Assembly: GCA_031308135.1 (NCBI GenBank) | Contig: JAHLJT010009436.1 | Span: 222,437,977-222,501,976 of the forward strand | DNA from: Acheta domesticus | Taxonomy: Eukaryota > Arthropoda > Insecta > Orthoptera > Gryllidae | Direction: 5' to 3' | DNA: 64,000 nt | In this document: positions 55,096-64,000 of the stretch, in pieces | Position numbering within the stretch: the first letter of the stretch is position 1 | Layout: every line of letters begins with the position of its first letter | Notes under the pieces: model-generated | What the model saw: only the letters and a program-made list of their open reading frames with translations | Database searches by the model: none | What the model was told of the DNA's origin: nothing | Position numbers and translations under genes: made by a program

Positions 55096-56680
55096 TAAAG
55101 GCCACACTTTTTAGTTTTAACAGTCTTATTTCCACTTCTTTGTCATATTTTTGTATCTTGAACAATGATGCTGAGGTAGCTATTGATTAAGAACATTTCA
55201 CATTTACATAGATTAAGCGTATCTAATCATCCTACCAACATCTGATGTTGTGGTCCTTTCGGTCCCATATCTCACCGCATATTCTTTCTTTTTTTAATTT
55301 TTCTTAAAACAAAAATGATTGTGAGCATTGGAACAGCTTTTGCTACCGACGGTTCCACAAATACTCGTACCTCAATACTCTTTTGTCTAATGCTAATTTT
55401 AGATTTTTATTAATACATCTTCAGGATTTTGATATACGCTACCCCATATTTTACTCAATCATCTTTTAATTTTAATTTTTAAAGCTCTTATCATTTCACT
55501 TAAGAATTCATATTAAATCCAATAAGCGTGCATGAACTGCTGAATGTGTTGCTTTTTTAATTACTTTAGGTGTACTTTGTCCCTTATTCGTGTGATCTAA
55601 CTACGGTGGTTGTTTCTAACCAGAAGTATTACAAATGTACGAATTCAGGAATGTTACGTGAATTTTTGTGCCGCCAATGAACAAAAGACAACTAAAGCCT
55701 TGTGTGAATCTAAATTTAAATTCTTGTAAGTTTGATTTTCAGATTGTTTGCGGAACTTCAACGATATTTAATGAGATTAGGAACATCTGTTGTTGTAGCC
55801 CAAAGGATATTAAAATCCGATTGACGTGTCTCGTAACTAATCATACATACAAACTTGTTTTATTTATTGGCCAAAGTGAATATCCGGATAGGCTTCTCTC
55901 GCATGCGAAATGCCCTTGCGTAACGTCCTCGAACTCGGATTGTGGCAGTTCGAGATAGGCGTCCATTGTCCGACCCTGCTCGCCGAAACTGTGCAATGCG
56001 ACTGCCCGAACAGGTTCGACTGGCATTGAACCTATTTTCTGCATGAGAAGGCGCTGATCAAAGGACGGGTCGCGGTTCGTGCAGTCGTTCCACCTAGCAT
56101 GAGGTGCGGAGACGTCGGGTCACTTACCCGACCTCAATACTAGTCAGGCGCATTTGCTGCGCTAAATCTCGAGATAAACTAAATATTGTTGGCAGGTTTG
56201 CCACACAATCTTACTAATCTCACCAGACGAATGCCTTTGCACAGGTGTGCCAAATCTTGAACAGTAACTTTTTATTGCCCCTTTTTATTATTTTCGTTCA
56301 GAAATAACGATACGAGCTCACTCATCGTGTTGTAACTCGACCTCAAAGATACGCCTAATGAAGATCACAAACCCGAACGTTTTCAACAGAATACTACGTA
56401 CCGGATGGACTGTTAGGAATTTACACCCTCTAATGAATTGAATGCATATTTCGTAAAAGCTTTATTTTGATACCTCGATTCAAAATGAACTCTTCAAAAG
56501 TTTTCAAAATTAACAAATGTGTGAAGGAAATACATTTTGTGTTGCAGATTTATATTGATTCTTTTAACTTTGATGTCTGATCTTAGAGTGTTAATGAAAT
56601 ATCTCTAAAGCAAACTCCTGTCTAGTATTTGTGTAGTTGGTTAATTACTTTTATTCTCATTTCAGGAGCCACAAATTGTC
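55096..56680. other. AT-rich stretch with no recognised feature
   Basis: A 96-codon plus frame (55668-55958) has no known domain. A moderately GC-rich part lies at 55900-56130. Confidence 0.4.
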
Positions 56681-56689
56681 TCTGAAAAT

Positions 56690-56990
56690 CAACAGTGTGT
56701 ACACCTTATTCCAGGTCTCCAAATCAGTGGGGTCAGATGTATAAGGAGAGGTGATGGAGAATCGCGCGTGGTCCCTTGCCCTTATTCTAGGGTGGTGATC
56801 CAGCATTCCCCTGAGAGCATTTGACTTACGAACTCGATTCCGAAAGAGGCCACAAACTCGCCGCAAACACGCGATCTTAAACACATCAGGCAAATTTCCG
56901 GCACCAGGCAGGTATTGATCCCGCGACCTCCGAATCACCACCTTCTAGTTGCCACGGTGGCACCGGCGCTCTGGTCACTTGAAGGAGGCC
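56690..56990 (-). mobile_element. SINE family C (shares a core with family A)
   Basis: The reverse complement has a tRNA-like head (accagagcgccggtgccacc, near 56980) and a B-box-like cgcgggatcaatacctgcc. Further in is a block aatgctggatcacc...gggcaagggaccacgcgcga, then ttctcc, that parallels the family A core (aatgctggagcagt...gggccatggagcgcgcgcga, then tctctcc). The tRNA head and 3' part differ from family A. No 3' tail was defined. Confidence 0.6.
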
Positions 56991-57156
56991 CAAAATTTCA
57001 AACCTGTGCATCCTTCTAGTAAAAGATCCGAGTTTAGAAGATTCTATTCTCGAATTCCACTGGGATTAAACATTTGCACTTCATGACAAAACATTTTTAG
57101 GACATTCTCATGTTTATGTGTTTTATAATGTTTGAGTTCGTTTGTTTTTGAGTTAG

Positions 57157-57710
57157 TCATCGGCTCTGATGGCTCGGGACATCTGCAGAATGCCTCTGAT
57201 CTCTGACCGGGTGGTCCTGGGTGCAAGTCCTGTCGGTGGCGGGATTTTTGACATTAGCTTCATAGCTAAGTCGAATTCAGCCGCTTTCTGGCCGCGGTTT
57301 CCAATTGTTTCTCCGATCAACATCAGACGAATGCTGGAGCAGTACTCTAACAAACAGGCCACGGACCAATGTTTCCTTCCACCTCCTTGTTCTTTCCTCA
57401 CCTCTTAATGACATTCACTTACACTACCATACCTTACATGTATGGTAGTGTAAGTGAACGTAACTAAGAGATGAGGAAAGGACAATAAAAAGAAAGGAGA
57501 GATCGGTCCGTGGTCCGTTAGCTTTGAGTTAGTCCTGGCTCGGGTGGTGCCACGCTGGTGGGTGATACGTGGTTGGGGACGCGTAGGTCGGCGCCGGATC
57601 TCCCCGTCCAGCGGCGCAAGATCACCGCCACCTCCCGCGATAAAAAACCTGCACTAAATTACGTGACTAATGACCTTGACAGTTGACGCGCCTGGAAACA
57701 ATCAATCAAT
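57157..57710 (+). mobile_element. SINE family A, copy A6 with internal inverted duplication
   Basis: The head (gctctgatggctcgggac, then a B-box-like gggtgcaagtcctgtcgg) and body follow the family to acttacactaccatac at about 57437. There the sequence turns back: 57438-57525 is the reverse complement of the preceding 88 bp or so (catgtatggtagtgtaagtg...gagatcggtccgtggtccgtt). After that the normal plus-strand order resumes (ggtgccacgctggtgggtga, gtcggcgccggatctcc) and ends in the terminal cagttgacgcgcctggaaac with aatcaatcaatt. Head and tail are well preserved. Confidence 0.9.
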
Positions 57711-57779
57711 TAGTCGTTTTTAATATCATTCACATTTCATTTTTCCCGTTACAATACCTTCGAAATCAAATCCAGATCA

Positions 57780-58150
57780 AGCGTGCGCAACCCCGCCCGC
57801 TACATCCCGTTAAGCAGCTCCAAGAAAACGGTGCAGCGTGGTTGAGAGCCCGAATCCCGCCCGCCCGGATGACCGTGTCTGTGAGGCACGGGAACAGCGG
57901 GCTGCGCTGGCTTCCCTGGGAGCGGCTCCACAAAGGTGGCCTGCGCCCGCGCCGTTACCCCCTGGGAGCCTCGGGCGGGAAATGTCAGTCGAAGCGAGCG
58001 ACCGCGTCTCTCCTGCTTCCGCTGGCGCCGCTGCTTTGCCATGTCGCGTACGACGGGACGGGGGTGGTTGTAAAACCGAGCGTTGTCGCATCACCATTGT
58101 CGCTCCCGACACTGCTTCCGGTTTCCGACGCGGCGTTGCGGTAGCTTCCC
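57780..58150. other. CpG-rich island
   Basis: A moderately CpG-rich block. Four frames of 80-153 codons overlap on both strands, and none shows a domain I recognise. The plus frame at 57683-58144 starts in the SINE tail, which speaks against a real gene start. Confidence 0.4.
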
Positions 58151-58489
58151 TTTGCTGTTACATTCTCTGCCTGAGAATCGGGGTTAAACTTGGATCATTG
58201 AAGAGGAATGTTGTTTCTGTGTTTTGTGCGTTTCGTGTCGTTCATCGTGTGAATTCGTCTCAATACATGGAGGTTTTCTAGGAAATGCCTCAATATATTT
58301 GTAGCAAAACTCTTTGTATCGTTGTTTTATCGTGTAACAAATGATCTTAAGGTGAAAAGGAAGGGGAGACCAATAACTTTTTTTTACCGTGTGTAGTGCC
58401 TTGAGACCTAAGGTGGGAAATAATCTTGGTCTGATGCCAGTTCCTAGGCCGTGTAACTACTTGGAATGCATGATTTTCATTATTAGGTG

Positions 58490-58700
58490 CCTATGATGGT
58501 ATGAAGTCAATTATGATTGAGCAGTGGCGAAATGAGAAGCAGAAGGACCCCTCGAGATTGTACCGCGAACCTACTTTACCCACTGCAAACTCCACATGGA
58601 TCAACCGGTCTTTGAAGCCAGGTACCCACAGGCGGAAAGTGAGCGGTGTGACCACTACACCACGTATGGACTCAGACCCCAGAACCGGACAGATGTAGTG
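58490..58700 (-). mobile_element. SINE-like repeat family D
   Basis: In reverse complement it has a tRNA-like start (acgtggtgtagtggtcacac, then cgctcac, near 58660) and a ggcttcaaagacc string about 45 bp later as a weak B box. A body partly shared with 37270-37395 follows. The call is based on the boxes and the weak second copy. Confidence 0.45.
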
Positions 58701-59950
58701 ATAGTGGCTCCCGGTGCGCTTCCACTTGCCCCCTTGTCGATAGCCACCTTGCGGTAATGCCCCTTCGCGGTAATGCCCGTTGACGATACAAGTTAAATTT
58801 GAATTGAAATCCTTGAGACATTTATTGCTTATTGCTTACATTATTTTCATAACGTTCATAGTGGAAATCTTCTATCTATGTATATTCGATTTAATAGAAA
58901 ATACATGATCTTAGTAGCCCGCATTTTTATCACTGCCTTACATTGTTGTTTTTAGTAAAGAAATCTCGGGGAAAGAGGAAGTTCGATTCCTAAGGCGTCG
59001 CTGGAACATCTCCCGAGCGTCTATGAGGGGTTGTAAACCAGAACTATAGTGTTGTCGTTTTCAGGACTGCGTTCGTTTTCTGGCAGGTTTCCGGCGGTGG
59101 GAGTTTACTTCTAAGAGCTGTTCTTGAAACATTTGTGTGTGTGGCAGTATCTTACTTATTTTCCTAAATTATTCTCTTTTTGATCTTTATTTCGACTGTA
59201 TCCTTGGAATCGTATGTTTTCGTTCAGTTTTATAATTAACCAACAAGAAAACGATTGATGAGTTGAATAAGAATATGAGACATCATTTCCTTACATAGTT
59301 ATCATTCACAGAATAGCGGTCGTAAATAGTAATCCATGTGGTGTAGAAAGAGACTTTAAGTACAGCGTAGCGTACTGCAATCGACAGGAATCTGGACCTT
59401 TGGTGCTTGTGCTTATTCTCAAGAGTGATGCGCACAAGATCGATATTGCTGTCGATTGCTGTACGGTAGACTGCGCTTTAAAATCCCAAAAGACTTGTGA
59501 CGAGTGACGTATTTTCATGCCACATACGTTGTTTTATGTAATTGATTGTTGGAATCATCAGTTTTATCATTATTTGATACATTTGCGTTTCATATGTAGT
59601 TTATAGAGGAAGCAGGCTGAGCTAGTTTCTAAATATTTTTTAAAACGTAACACCAATTTCGAAAAATAAAACCGCACTTGCAATTTAAAAAACAATGTCG
59701 AATCTATATTTTTAGTCTTTCGAATTGGCAATCACTTTATTTAACAAAAAATTGCCAAAACAATTTAATTTTACATTTTATTTTCCATTTAGGTATCGTG
59801 TAGTCAGTTATGGCCCCGTTTGTCAGTTATTGTAATCCCGTTTGTGCATCATCAAATTCTGGTTCTCTTTATTTCTAAGAGATTATTTGTAATGAGTGGG
59901 GGCGTCCTTGCTTCGTGGGATAACAAGCTTTAATTAGGAAATATCGAAGG
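58701..59950. other. AT-rich stretch with no recognised feature
   Basis: Near 58735 the phrase ttgcggtaatgcccct, then tcgcggtaatgcccgt, is a short tandem repeat. Nothing else is recognised. Confidence 0.4.
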
Positions 59951-59954
59951 AGAC

Positions 59955-60140
59955 CGCTGCTTTCCGCTTGCGGCTTCCCGAATGGACGCCGAAGCCTTGT
60001 CGGAGGCCTGTGGGCGGTCGCGCGGGCTGTTTAAAGGAGCTGTTGTCGCTTGCAGCGTTGCTTCAGTTCCGCCTCTGGCGTCTTCGCCACCAACCCCGCC
60101 GCCGCCTCTCTTGCCTCCGAATTTTGCGCCGCTGCCTTGT
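59955..60140. other. Small CpG-rich island
   Basis: It contains accccgccgccgcctctctt. Minus frame 59930-60265 (111 codons) has a Gly-rich middle and no known domain; plus frames overlap it. Confidence 0.4.
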
Positions 60141-60149
60141 TTGCTTTCG

Positions 60150-61140
60150 CTGAAGTTATAGCAAAGTCTGCTGTTGATGTCGACTTTTCTGTCTCTGCTT
60201 CTAACGTTCTGTTTCGACCTTTGCTTTTCCGTTGTGAATGTTTTCTGAAGAAAATAATTCGACATTTACTACGAAAATAAACGAAAAGCTACCATGTTTT
60301 TAGTGCATTTTCTTCTTTATACAATTCTATTCTTTGATCTTATTCATGCCTATACAAAGCGTAATTCCACGGATCATCCCTTAAATGACTTTGCTGATTT
60401 TGCGACGTTTATCGTGAATGCGTGTAGATTTATTAATATTTTGTTTTCTAAAGTAATTTTGAAATTATTACCTTTGTTTTATTTTCATGGTCTTATTTGT
60501 ATCGTAAAGTGTTGATTCTATCAATTATTGTTTTTAAATGATACCAAACATTTAAGGCTTTGTGTGTTAAGGCTTTTAGATTTAAGTGTAAAAAAGTATT
60601 AGAGACTTCGAACGTTCGTATTTACAGACGAATTTTTTTAAAATTTAGAATATCAGTATTTTGGGTCTAGTAAATAACAAGCAATGATTATTACTATGAC
60701 GACTTCCGTGTTTACCATTATGTCTCATTCAGTTTATCAAAATAATTCTATTCTTCCCTTGAAAGTTAAATTGTGGCACACTCCAAATTTGGATTTCTGG
60801 CGAAAACTCCAAATATTATTTTGCTTCTGCTGTTTCAGAATGAAACTGTTTTGGTCCATTATTGACAATTTCATTTTCCCTTAGAACTAGCGTACTTTCA
60901 CACAGTGTATGCACACAAAACAATGAGTTCAATCATGTATTGGAACTTTCTTAAAATTGAAAACTTAACACTGCTTTCGCAGTCTCAAAACTCGAATGAT
61001 TACATTGTAACCTTCAAAAATTGTAATTTAATTAAATTTGTAGCAATCGTTTAAATCAACCTGTTCAGATAAACATATGTCACTTTGAAATTTCCTATAT
61101 AGAATTAACGCAAATACACTACAATGTATACTTTCAGTTT
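60150..61140. other. AT-rich stretch with no recognised feature
   Basis: Nothing recognised; frames are below 80 codons. Confidence 0.4.
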
Positions 61141-61144
61141 TACT

Positions 61145-61400
61145 AGAGCGCGTACACCGATCGACGTGTTCGATTGTACGGTTAGGCGTCCGAGGCGGGG
61201 GGGGGGATGCCGACCGCAAAATGTCTCCGGATAGAGAAAACCACTTTTTGCGGGCGTGAGGCGGAGCGTGGTAGTGTCGTTTAGTTGGCGTCTTCCGGTC
61301 GTGCTCCCGTTGCTCCGGCTGCGACCGGCTCGTGGTCGCGCAATGCGGCGGTGGCGACCGCGGCCGAGCGCAGTGGGCTGCGGCGGTTGAAACGCGCACA
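61145..61400. other. CpG-rich island just upstream of the retrotransposon
   Basis: It includes a ggggcggggggggg run (about 61195-61206) and gcgaccgcggccgagcgcag. It ends 20 bp before the AAT microsatellite into which the retrotransposon is set. Confidence 0.5.
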
Positions 61401-61419
61401 GCAAGACAATACGTCACTC

Positions 61420-61420
<1 letters not shown>

Positions 61421-61465
<45 letters not shown>
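61421..61465 (+). repeat. (AAT)n microsatellite, 5' flank of the retrotransposon
   Basis: About 14 perfect AAT units run directly into the 5'-truncated retrotransposon at 61466. Confidence 0.97.
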
Positions 61466-62690
61466 TCGCACCATGGATCGAAAAACCAGAAAACTGCTGA
61501 CAATGCATCACGTTTCCCACCCTCGAGCTGATATACATAGACTTTATGTGTCACGTAAGGAAGGAGGAAGAGGCCTCAGACAAATTGAGGCCTCCTGGCA
61601 CAACGCAATAGTCGGGTTGGGTAAGTATGTAGTCAGCCATCACGACGACCCTCTAATGAGGCAGGTCATGAAATCTGACCGAAGAATAGGAAACAGAGGC
61701 ATTGTTAGTGTAGCAAGAAACATTGCGAAGAAAACTAGGCAAGACACGTCGAATAACACAAACACTGAACTTCTGATGCTGCTAAACATGAAGTGTGAGA
61801 CACAAAAAATGTTAAAGAAATCGTGGAGAGACAAACCACTCCACGGTCAATACCTAAAAGAATGGACAAGGTGCAGATCAATAAAGATCAATCATTTATG
61901 TGGCTTAAAAGGGAAGGATGAAGCCAGAATCGGAAGCACTTGTAATAGCTGCCCAAGATCAGGCCTTGAGAACACGACATTATGATAAAGCGGTTCTCAA
62001 AATTTCCCAAGATGACAAATGCCGCATTTGCCTGGAGCAAGTAGAAACCATTGATCATATTGTCTCAGCTTGTCCAATCCTAGCAAAGACCGAATACCTT
62101 AAAAGACATGACAGGGTGTGTAGCTACCTCCACTGGCAGATCTGTACCGCCCTCGAAGTTCCAAACACATGCCCCAAGTGGTACGAACACTCACCGAAAC
62201 CGGTGACGTCTGTTGGATTGTGTACGATATTGTACGACCAACAAATTCAAACTGATCGCACGATAGCGGCAAACAAACCGGATATAGTTATCCGGGATTT
62301 GGCGAAAAAATCGTGTTTACTTATCGATGTTGCTGTACCTTGCGATCAAAACGTCGTTACCAAGGAGGCAGAGAAACGTCTTAAATACAAGAGTTTGGAA
62401 ATCGAGATCAGCCGAATGTGGGGCGTAAAAGCACAGGTCGTCCCGATAGTTATCGGAGCTCTGGGATTTGTTCCGCAAAATTTGAGTAAGAACTTGTTCT
62501 AAACTCCCAGGTAATTCAAAAGACTGGGAAGTGCAAGAAATAGCTTTATTTGGAACAGCCCACATTTTGCGTAAAGTATTGTAGAGGCACTGATAGTCAC
62601 CGAATCTGCTCCTTAGGTAGTTGGTTGCAACCTGGAGTAGATTTTATATTCAGCCGACTCATAAGATCTTTAGTCGTGATGTAATGGAAT
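61466..62690 (+). mobile_element. Dong/R4-like non-LTR retrotransposon, 5'-truncated copy 1
   Basis: A 1.2-kb copy holds the end of the reverse transcriptase region, the CCHC knuckle, the restriction-like endonuclease and a 3' untranslated region of about 185 bp. It ends in AAT microsatellite. Most of the reverse transcriptase and everything upstream is missing, as is usual after incomplete target-primed reverse transcription. A second, shorter copy follows in the same orientation at 62727 and differs by only a few percent, so the family was active recently. The bare 3' end recurs at 2297-2447. Family placement (R2/R4 group, nearest to Dong) is inferred from domain order and flanking TAA/AAT repeats. 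Confidence 0.93.
61473..62502 (+). pseudogene. Retrotransposon polyprotein C-terminus (frameshifted)
   Basis: The first frame from the ATG at 61473 reads MDRKTRKLLTMHH..HPRADI followed by RLYVSRKEGGRGL, the conserved segment just after the reverse transcriptase core in R2/R4-type elements. It loses register between about 61860 and 61918. The second frame (61918-62502, 194 residues) carries the CCHC knuckle (Cys35, Cys38, His47, Cys52: C-x2-C-x8-H-x4-C) and the endonuclease motif Pro121-Asp122-x14-Asp137, followed by VAVP. In characterised elements these domains cut the target DNA for reverse transcription. The frame ends in TAA at 62500-62502. Because of the frame change and missing N-terminus it cannot make an active protein. 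Confidence 0.92.
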
Positions 62691-62726
62691 AATAATAATA
62701 ATAATGCAATAAATAATATAATATAA
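62687..62726 (+). repeat. AAT microsatellite between the two retrotransposon copies
   Basis: Six AAT units, then gcaataaataatataatata. It serves as the 3' tail of copy 1 and the 5' flank of copy 2. Confidence 0.9.
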
Positions 62727-63160
62727 ATTGATCATATTGTCTCAGCGTGTCCAATCCTGGCAAAGACCGAATACTTGAAAAGACACGACAGGGTGTGTAG
62801 CTACCTCCACTGGCAGATCTGTACCGCCCTCGAAATTCCAAACACATGCCCCAAGTGGTACGAACACTCACCGAAACCGGTGACGTGTGTTGGATTGTGT
62901 ACGATATTGTACGACCAACAAATTCAAACTGATCGCACGATAGCGGCAAACAAACCGGATATAGTTATCAGGGATTTGGAGAAAACATCGTGTTTACTAG
63001 TCGATGTTGCTGTACCTTGCGATCAAAACGTCGTTACCAAGGAGGCAGAGAAACGTCTTCAATACAAGAGTTGGGAAATCGAGATCAGCCGAATGTGGGG
63101 GTTTAAAAGCACAGGTCGTTTTATTTTGAGCCGACTCATAACATCTTTAGTCGTGATGTA
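62727..63160 (+). mobile_element. Dong/R4-like non-LTR retrotransposon, truncated copy 2 with internal deletion
   Basis: It starts inside the CCHC region (at the residue equivalent to Ile45 of copy 1) and follows copy 1 closely, keeping the PD-x14-D endonuclease motif. About 200 bp, covering the last codons and most of the 3' untranslated region, are then deleted. The sequence jumps near 63118 to gagccgactcataac and then tctttagtcgtgatgta, the final 40 bp of the element, and ends in AAT/AAC microsatellite. The open frame 62727-63161 is 144 codons long but has no true start and a changed C-terminus. Confidence 0.92.
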
Positions 63161-63161
63161 G

Positions 63162-63215
63162 TGGAATAATAATAATAACAACAATAACAATAACAACAAC
63201 AACAACAACAACAAA
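63162..63215 (+). repeat. AAT then AAC microsatellite
   Basis: aataataataa followed by caacaataacaataacaac and a run of about eight aac units. It is the 3' tail of copy 2. Confidence 0.95.
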
Positions 63216-63299
63216 AGTGCGTTTTTCGACCCATCTGTCTCGCTAGTGTCAAAGAATGCAAGTCGAAATCTACAAAAACGAAAGTTCACTTCACTCCAT

Positions 63300-63710
63300 T
63301 AAGAGACGCACCGAACCCATTGCGCCCACTGTGTGGCAAGAGCAACGGTAGAGCACGGCGGCGGTGGGCGTGGTGGAGGGGACGGCGCGGCGTGGACGCT
63401 TTCGCCGCCGCCGCCGCCGCCACCACCATTGTATGCGGGCGCCGCGCCGCGCCGCGCCGCGCCGCGGCGCGCCGTCTGAGCCCCGCCCCCGCGCCGCCAT
63501 CTCGCTCGCGGGCGGGCGGGCGGGCGGGCGGGCGACGGGCGACGGCGCGTCGCCCTGGCCGGCGCGGCGGAGCGGACCATCCCGGAACCGGCCCCGGCGG
63601 CGGGGAATCTCGCGCGCCCATTGTCTGCGCCGCCGAAAAGCGAAATGGCCGTTTTCCGCCACTTCTCACCCGGTCGCGATTCATCTCTTCCAGCCGGGCT
63701 TTCTGATTAT
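63300..63710. promoter_or_regulatory. CpG island with GC box and YY1-like site (candidate promoter)
   Basis: The densest CG block of the right end: cgccgccgccgccgccacca at 63402-63423, gccgcgccgcgccgcgccgc at 63442-63466 and a (gggc)n run at 63510-63533. A GC box (ccccgccccc, 63481-63490) is followed at once by a YY1/pho-type gccgccatctcg (63493-63504), a motif common near start sites of CpG-island promoters. Promoter function and direction are inference. Frames of 93-132 codons on both strands come from the triplet runs. Confidence 0.4.
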
Positions 63711-64000
63711 GAAACGTTAGTGTGCATTTTTGGGGGGAAATAATGCGGTTCGTAATGCCTTATGAGAATGAACAAATCACAGTTTTGGTTTAAAAAATAT
63801 TGCTGATTTTGCTTTCAGGATTTTGTCAAGTGTTTTGTATTTAAAGGAATATAATTAAAGTAAATTTTAAGAATGTTGATTAAGGTTAATGATTAAGATT
63901 GTTGCATTTTGTTTCTTCTAGTTCCAACAAATTTTTGTGTGATTGATGACACTTGATCGTGTGTAATAGGTTTTTCCATAATTTGTATGCCACTTCAATT
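63711..64000. other. AT-rich end of the window
   Basis: No recognised feature. Confidence 0.4.

Noticed and set aside
57683..58144. 153-codon frame
   Set aside because: It begins in the SINE tail and overlaps equally long frames in other registers of a CpG island.

Overview
This window looks like repeat-rich nuclear DNA from an animal with a large genome, most probably an insect. The evidence is an AT-rich background, several families of tRNA-derived SINEs, a non-LTR retrotransposon of R2/R4 type with a restriction-like endonuclease, short inverted-repeat elements, minisatellites and a satellite block. There is nothing prokaryotic here: no operons, no ribosome binding sites, no long open frames. 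I could not settle the order or species; a hemimetabolous insect (cockroach, termite, stick insect or orthopteran grade) is a guess. I found no host protein-coding gene that I can defend. Nearly all open frames are chance frames in GC-rich or tandemly repeated DNA. The only protein recognised is the C-terminal part of a retrotransposon polyprotein near 61.5-63.2 kb.

Layout. 0-13 kb: one end of a palindromic MITE (1-132), SINE family A copies (1.3, 7.1, 11.2 kb), a retrotransposon 3' end inside a TAA microsatellite (2.2-2.5 kb), two abutting inverted-repeat elements (4.25-5.67 kb), a diverged 169-bp tandem duplication (8.84-9.18 kb), and GC-rich islands with promoter-like motifs (7.45, 10.5, 13.05 kb). 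14.5-18.6 kb: a tandem-repeat cluster made of a 15-bp G-rich minisatellite with two variant blocks, a GACAGA-type microsatellite and a 152-bp satellite of about 14 units. 20.7 kb: second copy of the MITE. 25.5-28.8 kb: long C-rich low-complexity tracts. 35.3-35.9 kb: a TG microsatellite followed by a 24-bp GGT-type repeat. 37-40.5 kb and 45.9-48.5 kb: SINEs of families A, B and D and a 952-bp pogo-like inverted-repeat element (46.8-47.8 kb). 53.0-53.6 kb: a large imperfect inverted repeat. 55-58.7 kb: more SINEs, including one with an internal inverted duplication. 61.4-63.2 kb: two Dong/R4-like retrotransposon copies in tandem, each embedded in AAT microsatellite.

A recurrent theme is about 25 short CpG-rich islands of 150-500 bp, one every 2-3 kb, in AT-rich DNA. 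Some carry recognisable promoter motifs (CRE, CCAAT, GC box, E2F, NRF1-like, YY1-like), so some may be 5' exons or enhancers of genes whose bodies lie outside the window or are too fragmented to see here. The strongest biological story is the retrotransposon family: three copies, every one bounded on both sides by AAT microsatellite, with a CCHC knuckle and a PD-x14-D endonuclease motif. This fits a TAA-microsatellite-targeting element of the Dong/R4 type. SINE family names (A-E) are my own labels. Coordinates of repeat edges are approximate to about 10-20 bases, because all alignments were made by eye.
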